Source: Candidatus Hamiltonella defensa 5AT (Acyrthosiphon pisum) (GTDB lineage Bacteria > Pseudomonadota > Gammaproteobacteria > Enterobacterales > Enterobacteriaceae). Taken from it: 64,000 bases of DNA. Positions 37,284 through 45,114 of the stretch are shown here, one piece after another (the stretch's first letter is position 1; the number at the start of each line of letters is the position of its first letter). The notes beneath the pieces were generated by a model. It was not told the DNA's origin. It was given only the letters and a program-made list of their open reading frames with translations, and searched no databases. Made by a program: the position numbers and the translations under genes. The stretch spans positions 1,287,906-1,351,905 of the forward strand of contig NC_012751.1 in the NCBI RefSeq assembly GCF_000021705.1, given 5' to 3'.

Positions 37284-37434
37284 GTCTCCTCCTCATGGCG
37301 GCTAATAGCGCCCATGCCAGCATGAGAGTACCGGAAAACATCAGTGAACAGGGCAGACCAAATTGCAGGTACACCCCAGCGGAGAGCAAGCCAAAACCGG
37401 CCAGACCGAAAATATCAATGATTAAATGTTTCAT
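37273..37434 (-). CDS. Small membrane protein between terminase and portal
   Basis: 53 residues: MKHLIIDIFGLAGFGLLSAG, then a second hydrophobic stretch (LMFSGTLMLAWALLAAM) and RRRHAT. It overlaps the portal start by 11 bp. In the undisrupted phage its ATG overlapped the terL stop (CTATGA). The IS630 copy 2 insertion at this TA removed its upstream ribosome-binding context. Similar tiny double-hydrophobic proteins occur here in HK97-like phages; role unknown. Confidence 0.6.
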   Translation of the reverse strand: MKHLIIDIFGLAGFGLLSAGVYLQFGLPCSLMFSGTLMLAWALLAAMRRRHAT

Positions 37435-37435
37435 A

Positions 37436-38337
37436 TAGCTAAGCGATTTAATTTTAGTTACAATATAAAGAACTAATTAGCATGAGGTCACTATGAGTTA
37501 TTCAGTGGATTTTCGTCAAAAAGTCCTGAGTATTCGAGAGAAAGAAGGACTGAGCATCAGAGCAACGGCGAAGCGTTTTCACGTAGGTACAGATACTCTC
37601 AGGCGTTGGCTCAAGCGAATAGAACCGAAACCCTCGGGTCCGCGTCGAGGCAAGATGGATAAAGAGGCGTTTATCAAAGATGTGGCAGAGTATCCAGATA
37701 GCTATCAACGGGAACGGGCGGCCCGTTTCGGGGTGTGCCCCAAAGCCATCTGGCAAGCATTGAAAAGATGGGGTCTGACCTATAAAAAAAACTCTGCGTC
37801 ATCCCAAGGCAAACGAAGAGGCACGACAGGGGTTCCAGGAAAAAATCGCGGGGTATCAAAAGCAGGGTAAATCTCTGGTTTATCTCGATGAGAGCGGCTT
37901 TGCTCACGATATGCCCCGCCTCTACGGATACGCTACACGAGGTCAACGCTGTTTTGGGACTCACGATTGGCAGGCTAAGGGCCGCACTAACGTCATTGGT
38001 GCCTTATTAGGGGTCACTCTCATCGCGGTGGGCCTCTTTAACTGCTCCATTAACAGCGATGTTTTTTATGCCTGGGTCACTCAGCTGCTCCTACCCGCTC
38101 TTCCTCATCCGTGCGTGATGATGATGGATAACGCTTCTTTCCACAAGCGAAAAGATATTCAACACGCCATTCTCAACGCCGGTCATTCTATTGAATATTT
38201 GCCTCCTTATTCGCCCGAGTTCAACCCTATTGAGCACACATGGGCTCAAGCTAAAAGAAAAAGAAGAGAACTTCAATGCGACATCAATACCTTGTTTTCA
38301 GAACATATTATGTAACTATTCTTATGTCGTTTAGCTA
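37436..38337 (+). mobile_element. IS630-family element, copy 2 (inverted)
   Basis: 902 bp between TA dinucleotides (37434-37435 and 38338-38339). Orientation is opposite to copies 1 and 3. By eye no difference from copy 1 was found in the coding part. It sits exactly at the terL stop / small-gene start. Confidence 0.92.
37493..38315 (+). CDS. IS630-family transposase, copy 2, in two frames
   Basis: Same two-frame structure as copy 1, with the A8 tract at 37784-37791. Translated with seven As it reads ..LTYKKTLRHPKANEE.. into the DDE domain. Since three copies moved with the same tract, expression across it must work at some level. Confidence 0.88.
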
Positions 38338-40092
38338 TAGCATGAGGAGATCTTCGATAGGATCAAGTGTTGAGAGAAAATCCGTCTTATTGCCGCCATT
38401 AACTAATACGCGACTCATCGCGGTAAACAAGGCGACCGGCCCATCTATTTTTGCTTCAGGCGTTGATTTATTGGGAAAAATGTTGTCGTTTTTATCGATT
38501 TTTACCGTGATATTCGACATCATCCAGTTCATTAACGGGTTTTGTGTGTGGTGCAAACGTCCGCTATAAACCAGCGCTTCTACCTCTTTCATGGCTTCGG
38601 ATAAATTTTTCACCGTTTGCGGTACTTCAACCAGCGGCAAGCCCTCTTCCGCAAGCGATAAACTGAACTGGGTCGCACTCCATGGGTCGAAAGCAATTTC
38701 TTTCAGACTTTCACCTGACACCCAAGCTTGTAGCGCTTCCTTGATTTGCGCATGGTCGATAACATCCCCCTCTGTTAACGTGAGCCTATCCAGTGCCGCC
38801 CACTTACGGTACATTTCCGCCATTTGGCGTGAGCAGCGCGCTAGCCGTCCTTCGGGTAGCCAGAATTTGCCATCGACGTGGATATGCCCCTCATTCGTCC
38901 GCCAGACTTTAACCGCCGCACAAATATCAATTTTGTTTGACAGATCAACGCCAACCCACAGTGGATAAGTATTTAATTCATGCTGTGGCGCGATATATTT
39001 GCATTTCTCCCACTTGATCATGTCCATCCATGCCGATTCTGCCGTCACCCACCTATTCATATGCTTGGTGAAGAAGTTGACACGTGCAGTTACCTGCTCT
39101 TGGGCTTTTTTTGCCAAGCGGCGTAAATCATCCCAGTATTTACAGGTACCCAAGCCGGGATTTGCTTTTAACCAAACATTTTCATCAAACGGATCGTCGT
39201 TTTCGTCAAGCGTGTAGATGATTGAAAAAAAAGTGTCATCTTTGATTGCCCCTGCAACGTTGCTATCAAAGCCGCGCAATACCTTAATGGCATAATCTCG
39301 CAACTCGTAGCAAATGCCCGCCTTGTTGAATCCTGCCGTTGTAATGCCGAACAGTAGCGATTGCAGACGTGCGCCGGTTGCTGTTTCCAGCACATCCCAA
39401 ACATCACGGGTCTTGTGAGCATGAAGCTCATCGACTATTCCGCAATGAATATTTAAACCATCGAGACTGTGAGCATCTGAGGATAGCGGTTGAAAGCGAG
39501 AGGCCGAATGTTCTTGATAGATAGCCAGCTTATTAAATTCAAAAAAGCGTCCAAGTGTTAACGGCGCTTTTTTAATCATGATCTTGGCATCATCGAATAC
39601 AATGCGGGCCTGATCTCGCGTCGTTGCGGCGGAATAGACTTCTGCGCCACCTTCGCCGTCCGCCCCCGTCATGTACAGGGCAATACCCGATGAAAGCGTG
39701 GACTTGGCGTTCTTTCGCGCCACTTCGTTGTAGGCAGTACGAAAACGCCGTACCATCACAGGCTTGCCGCTGCCGTCAGACTTAAGAACCCTTTCACCTG
39801 TTTTCTCGTCAATCAATGGAATAACGAAACCAAAAATATTGATTAGGATAAAGATGTGCCAATCCATCAGTTCAATCGGCTGACCCACAAGGTTGCCTTT
39901 GACGTGGGGGATAACTTTATAGAAATTAAGTACATGCTGGGCGCGAGGCCGGCTGAAATAAATGCCGCGCGCTTCGCCGTTTTTCAGGTCATCCAGAAAG
40001 CGTAGACAGGCCAAACGGACGTATTGACACGCTAGTATCTCGCCAGACACCACGCGCTCGGCATAGCGGATACCTTCGGCAACCGTTGCCAT
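38335..40092 (-). CDS. terL: Terminase large subunit
   Basis: 585 residues. Packaging ATPase and nuclease. It contains KGNLVGQPIELMDWHIFI, the Walker region RRFRTAYNEVARKNAKST, YSAATTRDQARIVFDDA, the GIVDELHAHK Walker B, and nuclease-domain aspartates (WVGVDLSNKIDICA and EIAFDPWSATQ). The IS630 insertion directly after its last sense codon turned the native TGA into TAG (CTATAG), leaving the protein sequence unchanged. It overlaps terS at 40092. Confidence 0.93.
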   Translation of the reverse strand: MATVAEGIRYAERVVSGEILACQYVRLACLRFLDDLKNGEARGIYFSRPRAQHVLNFYKVIPHVKGNLVGQPIELMDWHIFILINIFGFVIPLIDEKTGERVLKSDGSGKPVMVRRFRTAYNEVARKNAKSTLSSGIALYMTGADGEGGAEVYSAATTRDQARIVFDDAKIMIKKAPLTLGRFFEFNKLAIYQEHSASRFQPLSSDAHSLDGLNIHCGIVDELHAHKTRDVWDVLETATGARLQSLLFGITTAGFNKAGICYELRDYAIKVLRGFDSNVAGAIKDDTFFSIIYTLDENDDPFDENVWLKANPGLGTCKYWDDLRRLAKKAQEQVTARVNFFTKHMNRWVTAESAWMDMIKWEKCKYIAPQHELNTYPLWVGVDLSNKIDICAAVKVWRTNEGHIHVDGKFWLPEGRLARCSRQMAEMYRKWAALDRLTLTEGDVIDHAQIKEALQAWVSGESLKEIAFDPWSATQFSLSLAEEGLPLVEVPQTVKNLSEAMKEVEALVYSGRLHHTQNPLMNWMMSNITVKIDKNDNIFPNKSTPEAKIDGPVALFTAMSRVLVNGGNKTDFLSTLDPIEDLLML

Positions 40093-40568
40093 CAGTCCTC
40101 CCTTTTGCTTAACAAGGCCGCGAACGGATCTAGGGTCTCTGCTTCGTTAACATTGACTTTTGAGCGACTCGCGGGCGTCATGCCGAATTCGGCTTGCATC
40201 CTGCAAATACGCTTCCACGCATCAGCCATCATGGCCACTTGCGGATGAGGACGGATCATTACGCTGCCATCAGCCGAGGTGGTTTTGTAAGACTCTCCCT
40301 CCTGCTCGATAACGTCACGGTGACGTCTCCACTCGATATAAGCACCCACCAACAATTCAAGCGCCATAGCATCAAGCACGGTGAGCACTCCGATACTATC
40401 GAGACGCTCGCCCAAAACCTTAAACCAGTATTTTTCCTGCTTGTTGAAATGCTTTGGTGTTGGGGGAATCCCTTTTGTGGGTTGTGGCTCGCTTTTATTG
40501 ATTGGGCGTTTTGATGGGTTTCCCCTAACCAAACGTAGATGAGTCGGGGTTTTCGGTGGCCCAGACAT
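40092..40568 (-). CDS. terS: Terminase small subunit (P27 family)
   Basis: 158 residues. Recognises phage DNA for packaging. P27-type pattern: GPPKTPTHLRLVRGNPSKRP, then helical KYWFKVLGERLDSIGVL, ELLVGAYIEWRRHRDVIE and a C-terminal RICRMQAEFGMTPASRSKV. Coupled to terL. Intact. Confidence 0.9.
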   Translation of the reverse strand: MSGPPKTPTHLRLVRGNPSKRPINKSEPQPTKGIPPTPKHFNKQEKYWFKVLGERLDSIGVLTVLDAMALELLVGAYIEWRRHRDVIEQEGESYKTTSADGSVMIRPHPQVAMMADAWKRICRMQAEFGMTPASRSKVNVNEAETLDPFAALLSKRED

Positions 40569-40718
40569 AATTAGGAACTCCTATTAATCAGGTGGCTAGG
40601 GATACTCATAAAAAGGTTTTCTAACCTGCGGCGATGTAAGAAAGGGAGGCCATTCGATCCTAACCTGTTGTTTATATAGTGATTTTACCTCCCCCTCTTA
40701 TTAATAAAATCATTCTCG

Positions 40719-40757
40719 TTGACATTCTAGGTTTATTGAATTACATTGTAATTCAAT
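40719..40757 (+). promoter_or_regulatory. Promoter and palindromic operator of the dinJ-yafQ-like pair
   Basis: A consensus -35 TTGACA (40719-40724) is followed 17 bp later by a -10-like TACATT region. A perfect 11-bp inverted repeat, ATTGAATTACA-T-TGTAATTCAAT (40735-40757), covers the -10. This is a typical autoregulatory operator for a RelB/DinJ-type antitoxin. Confidence 0.7.
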
Positions 40758-40782
40758 AATAATCAAAACGGAGCTGTTTAAA

Positions 40783-41040
40783 ATGGCTAATCATCTAGTA
40801 CAAACTCGTATTGACGCAGAGATTAAAGAGGAAGCGGCGGCTGTTCTTGGGGCCATTGGTTTAACAGTATCTGATGCTGTTAGGCTAATGCTTACACGTA
40901 CAGCTCGTGAAAAAGCGTTGCCTTTTGAACCTCTTGTGCCAAACGAAACGACAATAGCAGCTATGCGTGAAGCCCGCGCCGGAAAGCTGGAAGCCGTTAC
41001 GCTGGAAAGTATTCAGGCAGAACTAAATGCGGACGATTAA
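40783..41040 (+). CDS. RelB/DinJ-family antitoxin
   Basis: 85 residues. RHH N-terminus (LVQTRIDAEIKEEAAAVLGAIGL, TVSDAVRLMLTRTA) followed by a C-terminal toxin-wrapping segment (ALPFEPLVPNETTIAAMREA). Binds its toxin and represses the operon, probably through the inverted repeat at 40735-40757. GGAGC precedes the ATG. It overlaps the toxin by 14 bp. Intact. Confidence 0.92.
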   Translation: MANHLVQTRIDAEIKEEAAAVLGAIGLTVSDAVRLMLTRTAREKALPFEPLVPNETTIAAMREARAGKLEAVTLESIQAELNADD

Positions 41041-41308
41041 ACAGACCAGCCAATTTAAACGAGATTTGAAGCGTGAAAAGACAGGGAGGTACAGGGCAAC
41101 GCTAAACATGGAATTGATGACGGTTCTTTCAAATCTAGCACAAGACGAACAGTTAGCCTCCCGGTACTTCGACCATGCATTAAAAGGCAAATTAGAAGGT
41201 TTCCGCGATTGTCACATAAAACCCGATCTAGTTTTGATTTACGAAAAGCCAGACGATTACACCCTGAGTCTAATACGTCTTGGTTCTCATTCTGAACTAG
41301 GAATCTGA
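41027..41308 (+). CDS. YafQ-type mRNA interferase toxin
   Basis: 93-residue RelE-superfamily toxin. It has TSQFKRDLKRE, LSNLAQDEQLASRYFDHALKGKLEGFRDCHIKPDLVLIYEK and a C-terminal LIRLGSHSELG, where the conserved basic residues and catalytic His (SHSELG) are present. It cleaves mRNA on the ribosome; the upstream antitoxin blocks it. Unlike the toxin at 29459, this one appears intact. It may act as a phage moron or addiction module within the remnant. Confidence 0.92.
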   Translation: MRTIKQTSQFKRDLKREKTGRYRATLNMELMTVLSNLAQDEQLASRYFDHALKGKLEGFRDCHIKPDLVLIYEKPDDYTLSLIRLGSHSELGI

Positions 41309-41350
41309 CCAACGGTCACTATTTTACCTTTTTACAATTAAGGAAAAACA

Positions 41351-41800
41351 ATGTCTGATTACTCGAGGCTTTTTGAAGCTATTAAAAAAACAATTTATGC
41401 TGATTATGGTAGTGTGTATCATAACGATTCTAATCGGACTACAACCGATCAAGATGATAAGGCTCAAGTTCATTCATATCTTTATCTTATTCTTGAGATA
41501 GTTATTCATGAACATAGGAAAAAATACGCTACTATTTATGAGCCACTCTCAGGCATCAAGGCATTAAAGCATAAACTGTTTACTAAAAACAAAATTGCTA
41601 TAGATCGTCTGGATGCGCTCGCTCTCGAAGAGATTGTTTTTTCTCTTCTTGAAGACCTAAACCAAGAAAATCTTTCGGTAGAAGCCCAGAACTTTTTAAA
41701 TAAGATAAAGCTGCCTCAATATTTTGAGAGCATCGATTGGAATCGTAAAATAAATTGGACTCTTGGTTCAGGTAAAGACTATCTGAAAAATTCAGATTAG
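41351..41800 (+). CDS. ECs1072-like phage-associated protein
   Basis: 149 residues with an AAGGA Shine-Dalgarno. The pattern LSGIKALKHKLFTKNKIAIDRLDALALEEIVFSLLEDL (split around the L-F-T-K) followed by QENLSVEAQNFL resembles the ECs1072 family of prophage proteins as I recall it; function unknown. Its 3' 203 bp overlap the convergent gene at 41598-42011, which is unusual. Located as plus-strand cargo in the minus-strand late region. Confidence 0.6.
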   Translation: MSDYSRLFEAIKKTIYADYGSVYHNDSNRTTTDQDDKAQVHSYLYLILEIVIHEHRKKYATIYEPLSGIKALKHKLFTKNKIAIDRLDALALEEIVFSLLEDLNQENLSVEAQNFLNKIKLPQYFESIDWNRKINWTLGSGKDYLKNSD

Positions 41801-42011
41801 AGGGTTCTTTGAATATGCTAAGTTTTTTAACCAATTCTTCGGTGTCATTTTCTATTTTGTGTAATGACGATGCTCTATCACGTAATTTTTTAGCTTCATT
41901 TTCTAACCACGCTACTAAATTATATAGATTAAGATTACCAGCATAAATAAAAGGTTTGTTACCGTAGGGCAATAATTTTTGCTCTACGTTTTCTTTATTC
42001 TTTTCCATCAT
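41598..42011 (-). CDS. Hypothetical phage protein overlapping the ECs1072-like gene
   Basis: 137 residues starting MMEKNKENVEQKLLPYGN. The ATG directly follows the HNH stop and uses an AAAGGA inside the HNH end, so initiation is credible. The first 70 residues look protein-like (NLYNLVAWLENEAKKLRDRASS). The last 65 lie antisense to the 41351-41800 gene and may be non-native, for instance after loss of an original stop. No family recognised. Confidence 0.45.
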   Translation of the reverse strand: MMEKNKENVEQKLLPYGNKPFIYAGNLNLYNLVAWLENEAKKLRDRASSLHKIENDTEELVKKLSIFKEPSNLNFSDSLYLNQESNLFYDSNRCSQNIEAALSYLKSSGLLPKDFLGLGLQEEKKQSLRERAHPDDL

Positions 42012-42380
42012 TTATCCTTTTTTCGGTTGATAGTTAAATCGTTCCTGTGCCGTCTTGACTTTATGACAAGCATGACAAATCGCTTGCAAATTGGTCTCGT
42101 CATCTGTGCCGCCAAACGCCTTTGCTTTAATATGGTCAACGGCTTTAGCTTCGGTAGCGAGCCCTTGTCGTAGGCACGTTTGGCAAAGGTACTTATCACG
42201 CTTAAGAATTTTAGCTCGAAGGATTTCCCAAGCACGGCCATAGCCCTGTTGCTGCCGCGTTCTACCGCGTTGGTGCTGAACCCAGCCTTCGTGGCGGTGG
42301 GTTTCGCAGTAGCCGGAACTCGCGATTGTCGTTCCGCCGCAACCGTGTTTACGGCAGGGTCTAGGAATTCGGCTTGGCAT
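42012..42380 (-). CDS. HNH endonuclease (phage packaging type)
   Basis: 122 residues. Such enzymes sit beside terS/terL in HK97-type phages and are needed for cos cutting. Motifs: a zinc-ribbon-like N-terminus (CRKHGCGG, SGYCETH), RDKYLCQTCLRQG, AKAVDHIKAKAFGG (HNH His) and NLQAICHACHKVKT. The start overlaps the preceding frame. Separated from terS by the dinJ-yafQ cargo. Intact. Confidence 0.92.
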   Translation of the reverse strand: MPSRIPRPCRKHGCGGTTIASSGYCETHRHEGWVQHQRGRTRQQQGYGRAWEILRAKILKRDKYLCQTCLRQGLATEAKAVDHIKAKAFGGTDDETNLQAICHACHKVKTAQERFNYQPKKG

Positions 42381-42690
42381 TTTGATTATTCTGGTTAAAG
42401 AATGTCTTTAATTCGTTCTGGAGATCGTTGAGAGATTCAGGATTAATTTTGAAAGCATGCGATTTTCTTGATTGAACCTTGTCATTTTCGCTATATTTTT
42501 CTATAGGAAAAGTTTTCACATAATTTATTCTTGAAGTAGGTATAAAACATTCTATTCGATCAACTGTTGTAAAGTTCAAGAAATCATTATTTATTACTGG
42601 CTCACATATTGATATATACTCTTCTTGAGTATCGTTTTCTTTAAAAGAAACCTGTATTGCATAAGAGTCAATTGACCTGAATCTTGCCAT
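42361..42690 (-). CDS. Hypothetical phage protein
   Basis: 109 residues beginning MARFRSIDSYAIQVSFKEND. Its middle is beta-rich (EEYISICEPVINNDFLNFTTVD) split by acidic turns and its C-terminus is helical and polar. It overlaps the HNH start by 20 bp, as phage genes often do. No family recognised; lower GC than neighbours, suggesting it is a late arrival. Confidence 0.6.
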   Translation of the reverse strand: MARFRSIDSYAIQVSFKENDTQEEYISICEPVINNDFLNFTTVDRIECFIPTSRINYVKTFPIEKYSENDKVQSRKSHAFKINPESLNDLQNELKTFFNQNNQNAKPNS

Positions 42691-42706
42691 AATTACTTAT
42701 TCCGCT

Positions 42707-43015
42707 TTATAATTTACCCAACATCTTAATGGTGCGAGCATGTCTTTTCTGTATTCTAGACAAAGCCTTCATAAAAGGATCTTTGGCATTTTTAACAACT
42801 TCAATATCGTCATCTTCACTTGGCGATTCAGGCAGCAGCATCCAGTGGCTAGCACTGCAAGTTTTCTGAATACCTTGGCAACAATCTCCATAGTGGAAGT
42901 TGCAATTTCCTAAATAAGTACCCACCAATTGAATATTTTTGTCTTTTTTATAAATAAGCACTTTGCTATTTAATTCCGGCATCCGATCTTTGATGCAAAT
43001 CCAATCCATGCTCAT
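42707..43015 (-). CDS. DUF551-domain phage protein
   Basis: 102 residues. Starts MSMDWICIKDRMPELNSKVL and contains SHWMLLPESP, the two conserved halves of DUF551 (W.. .K.RLPE, WMPLPEPP). Function unknown. Its ATG overlaps the stop of the preceding gene (43012-43015), so they are coupled. Confidence 0.75.
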   Translation of the reverse strand: MSMDWICIKDRMPELNSKVLIYKKDKNIQLVGTYLGNCNFHYGDCCQGIQKTCSASHWMLLPESPSEDDDIEVVKNAKDPFMKALSRIQKRHARTIKMLGKL

Positions 43016-43341
43016 TTATCTTGCTCTGAACTATCTGAATAAACTTTTATCGTAATGCTTTCTTGTCGCGCTAATGCTGCCCATTTATTATACTCTCGGG
43101 CTAGATGATAGATCTCGGAATAGATATCTCTCGTTTCTCTTGCTAGCTCCTCAACAGCATCAATGACTTTTTGATTAATACTGAGTTTTGGTTTATTGCT
43201 ATCAAGGTAATGCGGGGTAAAACCCAACTCATGCAGGTGTGATACCGGCTCCCTAAGCGATGCAATACGAGCGTGAATTTCATTATTTAAAAAAACACAG
43301 CGGCCTAGTGCTTCATAATCTGGTTTATTATTTTCTTTCAT
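43012..43341 (-). CDS. Hypothetical phage protein
   Basis: 109 residues, largely helical: LGRCVFLNNEIHARIASLRE and DAVEELARETRDIYSEIYHL suggest a coiled-coil. Overlaps the spanin gene by 14 bp and the DUF551 gene by 4 bp, so it belongs to the lysis-late transcription unit. No family recognised. Confidence 0.6.
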   Translation of the reverse strand: MKENNKPDYEALGRCVFLNNEIHARIASLREPVSHLHELGFTPHYLDSNKPKLSINQKVIDAVEELARETRDIYSEIYHLAREYNKWAALARQESITIKVYSDSSEQDK

Positions 43342-43828
43342 TTAATTTATTCCTTTTTAAATCTTTTGATATTGCAGCTAAACAGACGTGCTGCACATAG
43401 TCCTGCAAGCCATTTATTTGCTCTTCTGCGATTTCGATTCGTCGTCTGAGGGTGAAATAATTTCGTTGAGCGGCGTCAGTAGGTCTGGAGCGGGTTGCAT
43501 CATCCAGGCTGGAGGCGGGGCTACCGGTTGGCATTGCTGGGCAGGTGGCATTGACCTGCAACCGGCGACGACTAGTAGCCACATCGCGCTCAAGCTGGGT
43601 AATAAGTTTCTTATCATGTTCAAGTGCTTTGGTGTGTTGTGTATCCAGCGCTGAGATGGTCTGCATTTGATGGCTTAACTGCTCAAATGCAACCTGTTGT
43701 TTTTCCCTATCAGATACAGCAATCTTTCGTGCTTTCTCAGCGTCGTAATACAGTGTCCGATAATACAAGGTTACACCTAGTACCGAGACAATAAGTCCAG
43801 CTACAATAGGGAATTGCCAACGCATCAT
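43328..43828 (-). CDS. Rz-type inner-membrane spanin
   Basis: 166 residues. N-terminal anchor (PIVAGLIVSVLGVTLYY) followed by long periplasmic coiled coil. Together with Rz1 it disrupts the outer membrane in lysis. Rz1 is encoded inside it in another frame (43414-43623), which is diagnostic. Start could be the first or second ATG. Separated from holin and endolysin by the antirepressor genes. Confidence 0.85.
   Translation of the reverse strand: MMRWQFPIVAGLIVSVLGVTLYYRTLYYDAEKARKIAVSDREKQQVAFEQLSHQMQTISALDTQHTKALEHDKKLITQLERDVATSRRRLQVNATCPAMPTGSPASSLDDATRSRPTDAAQRNYFTLRRRIEIAEEQINGLQDYVQHVCLAAISKDLKRNKLNERK
43414..43623 (-). CDS. Rz1-type outer-membrane spanin, nested in Rz
   Basis: 69 residues with lipobox VVAGC (Cys22) and a Pro-rich mature part (PPAQQCQPVAPPPAW), the hallmark of Rz1. 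Fully embedded in a different frame of the Rz gene. Intact. Confidence 0.85.
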   Translation of the reverse strand: MNMIRNLLPSLSAMWLLVVAGCRSMPPAQQCQPVAPPPAWMMQPAPDLLTPLNEIISPSDDESKSQKSK

Positions 43829-44535
43829 GCTGCCAACCTGTGTTGCTCTTCAATCAATGGTTGGCGATGATTTTTGTCGAATATCCCCATTAACGTAGAT
43901 TTACGCTGCTCAAAGTCCCATCCCATAGCAATGAATACCGTGTTAGCGCGTTGTAGTTCGGTAATGCAGTGGATTTGTTCTGGTGTCAGATAGTCTCGGA
44001 TAGATTCTTTCTTCCCGATGTCGTGATAGACACGGAACTTGGCCGCAGTCATATCAAGCGCGATACGGTTAATCAAATCGGCTTCGTTGCTGAAGTGATG
44101 AGGAGCTATCGTCTTTCCCTGTGCTTCGCGTTCATGCTTAATAGCATCGGTCATTGGCTTGTATTCGAGGCGGGAGGTATTGCGATTAATTTCCGCCAAT
44201 GCCTTTTTTCTTTTAGCTTCGACAAAAGAGTTATAAACTTGAATCTCAAATTTAGGCTCAATCCATGCCGCATAGCGGATAGCAACGAGTTCAATTCCCC
44301 AAGAGCCAGGATTTTTACCACCATTGATCGTCCTAACCGGTGCGACAATCGTCGCACTGGCTAATTCTTGAACAAATCGGGTGATTTGACGGCTTTTTAG
44401 AAATTCGCCGGGTCGTTGTGATTCTTTTGCTCTGCCACCTGCAACAGCTGATTTATGCAAATCATTAAGATTGTATCGGCCTTCACTATCTACACGAACA
44501 TTGACACTATTGAGTATAATGGTTAGATGTTTCAT
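43825..44535 (-). CDS. KilA-N domain protein (antirepressor-like)
   Basis: 236 residues. The KilA-N domain covers about 10-105: GRYNLNDLHKSAVAGG, RPGEFLKSRQITRFVQEL and GIELVAIRYAAWIEPKFEIQVY. The C-terminal half (115-236) is helical and contains HCITELQRANTVFIAMGWDF. Such proteins bind DNA or act as antirepressors. AAAGGA precedes the ATG at 44535, and a structured leader ends 17 bp upstream. Intact. Confidence 0.85.
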   Translation of the reverse strand: MKHLTIILNSVNVRVDSEGRYNLNDLHKSAVAGGRAKESQRPGEFLKSRQITRFVQELASATIVAPVRTINGGKNPGSWGIELVAIRYAAWIEPKFEIQVYNSFVEAKRKKALAEINRNTSRLEYKPMTDAIKHEREAQGKTIAPHHFSNEADLINRIALDMTAAKFRVYHDIGKKESIRDYLTPEQIHCITELQRANTVFIAMGWDFEQRKSTLMGIFDKNHRQPLIEEQHRLAA

Positions 44536-44552
44536 CACTATTTCCTTTTGGT

Positions 44553-44630
44553 GATAGAGCCTTGTGTCCAAGAATAGCCAGCCCATGAGTAGGCGCGATG
44601 TTTGCCACCGACTACCCTCAAGGCTCTATC
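44553..44630 (-). ncRNA. Structured leader before the KilA-N gene (C4-like candidate)
   Basis: A perfect 12-bp inverted repeat (GATAGAGCCTTG at 44553-44564 and its complement at 44619-44630) encloses 54 nt with internal complementarity, ending 17 nt before the gene. A diverged sister sits before the P22AR gene at the same spacing. Layout recalls the C4 antisense RNA that controls ant genes in P1-like phages; assignment to that family is a guess. Confidence 0.5.
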
Positions 44631-44696
44631 CCAAAAGGCTCATGGTTAATATGCATCGGACATAATGCGGAGAGTGGTTTAAAGAAAACTGCTTGA

Positions 44697-44873
44697 TTAT
44701 TTTTTGACGCAAATCGCTTTGGCGTTGATGTCCTTAAAAGTCTCAAATTCCTGTTCAAACCTTTTTGCGGCAAATTGACACCTATTTTCAGTGTCAAACT
44801 CTTGTGTATGAAGGCTAGCTACGTTACTGGATGAGTAAGGACTGGCATACATAGCCAGGATTAATATCCACAT
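44697..44873 (-). CDS. Small exported or membrane phage protein
   Basis: 58 residues beginning MWILILAMYASPYSSSN, with a signal-like hydrophobic start, then a polar helix (CQFAAKRFEQEFETF). A strong GAGGAGGA precedes the ATG at 44873. Two cysteines remain in the mature part. Unknown family; the RBS is the main support. Confidence 0.6.
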   Translation of the reverse strand: MWILILAMYASPYSSSNVASLHTQEFDTENRCQFAAKRFEQEFETFKDINAKAICVKK

Positions 44874-44886
44874 GGAGTCCTCCTCG

Positions 44887-45093
44887 TTATCTTTTGATTT
44901 GAGGCTGATACCTTCCAGCCCAGACTTTGGCCGCATGTAAACAATCTGAAAAGATCTTGCCCTTTGCGCTGGCTGCATTACGGCGATAATGTTCCACTGC
45001 AATATCTGCACTAATTCTGGCTACAGATTGCTCGTAACCCTGCTTAACAAGTTCAGTTACCACATGATTTTCAATGAATTCTATGTTGTTCAT
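44887..45093 (-). CDS. Hypothetical phage protein
   Basis: 68 residues: MNNIEFIENHVVTELVKQGY..., ARISADIAVEHYRRNAASA and SDCLHAAKVWAGRY. Compact helical pattern. Lies 13 bp upstream of the small exported protein in the same orientation. Weak Shine-Dalgarno. No family recognised. Confidence 0.5.
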   Translation of the reverse strand: MNNIEFIENHVVTELVKQGYEQSVARISADIAVEHYRRNAASAKGKIFSDCLHAAKVWAGRYQPQIKR

Positions 45094-45114
45094 AATGACC
45101 GCTACTGTGCTTCC

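Noticed and set aside
42180..42398. Plus-strand frame over the HNH gene
   Set aside because: Shadow of a clearly recognisable HNH endonuclease.
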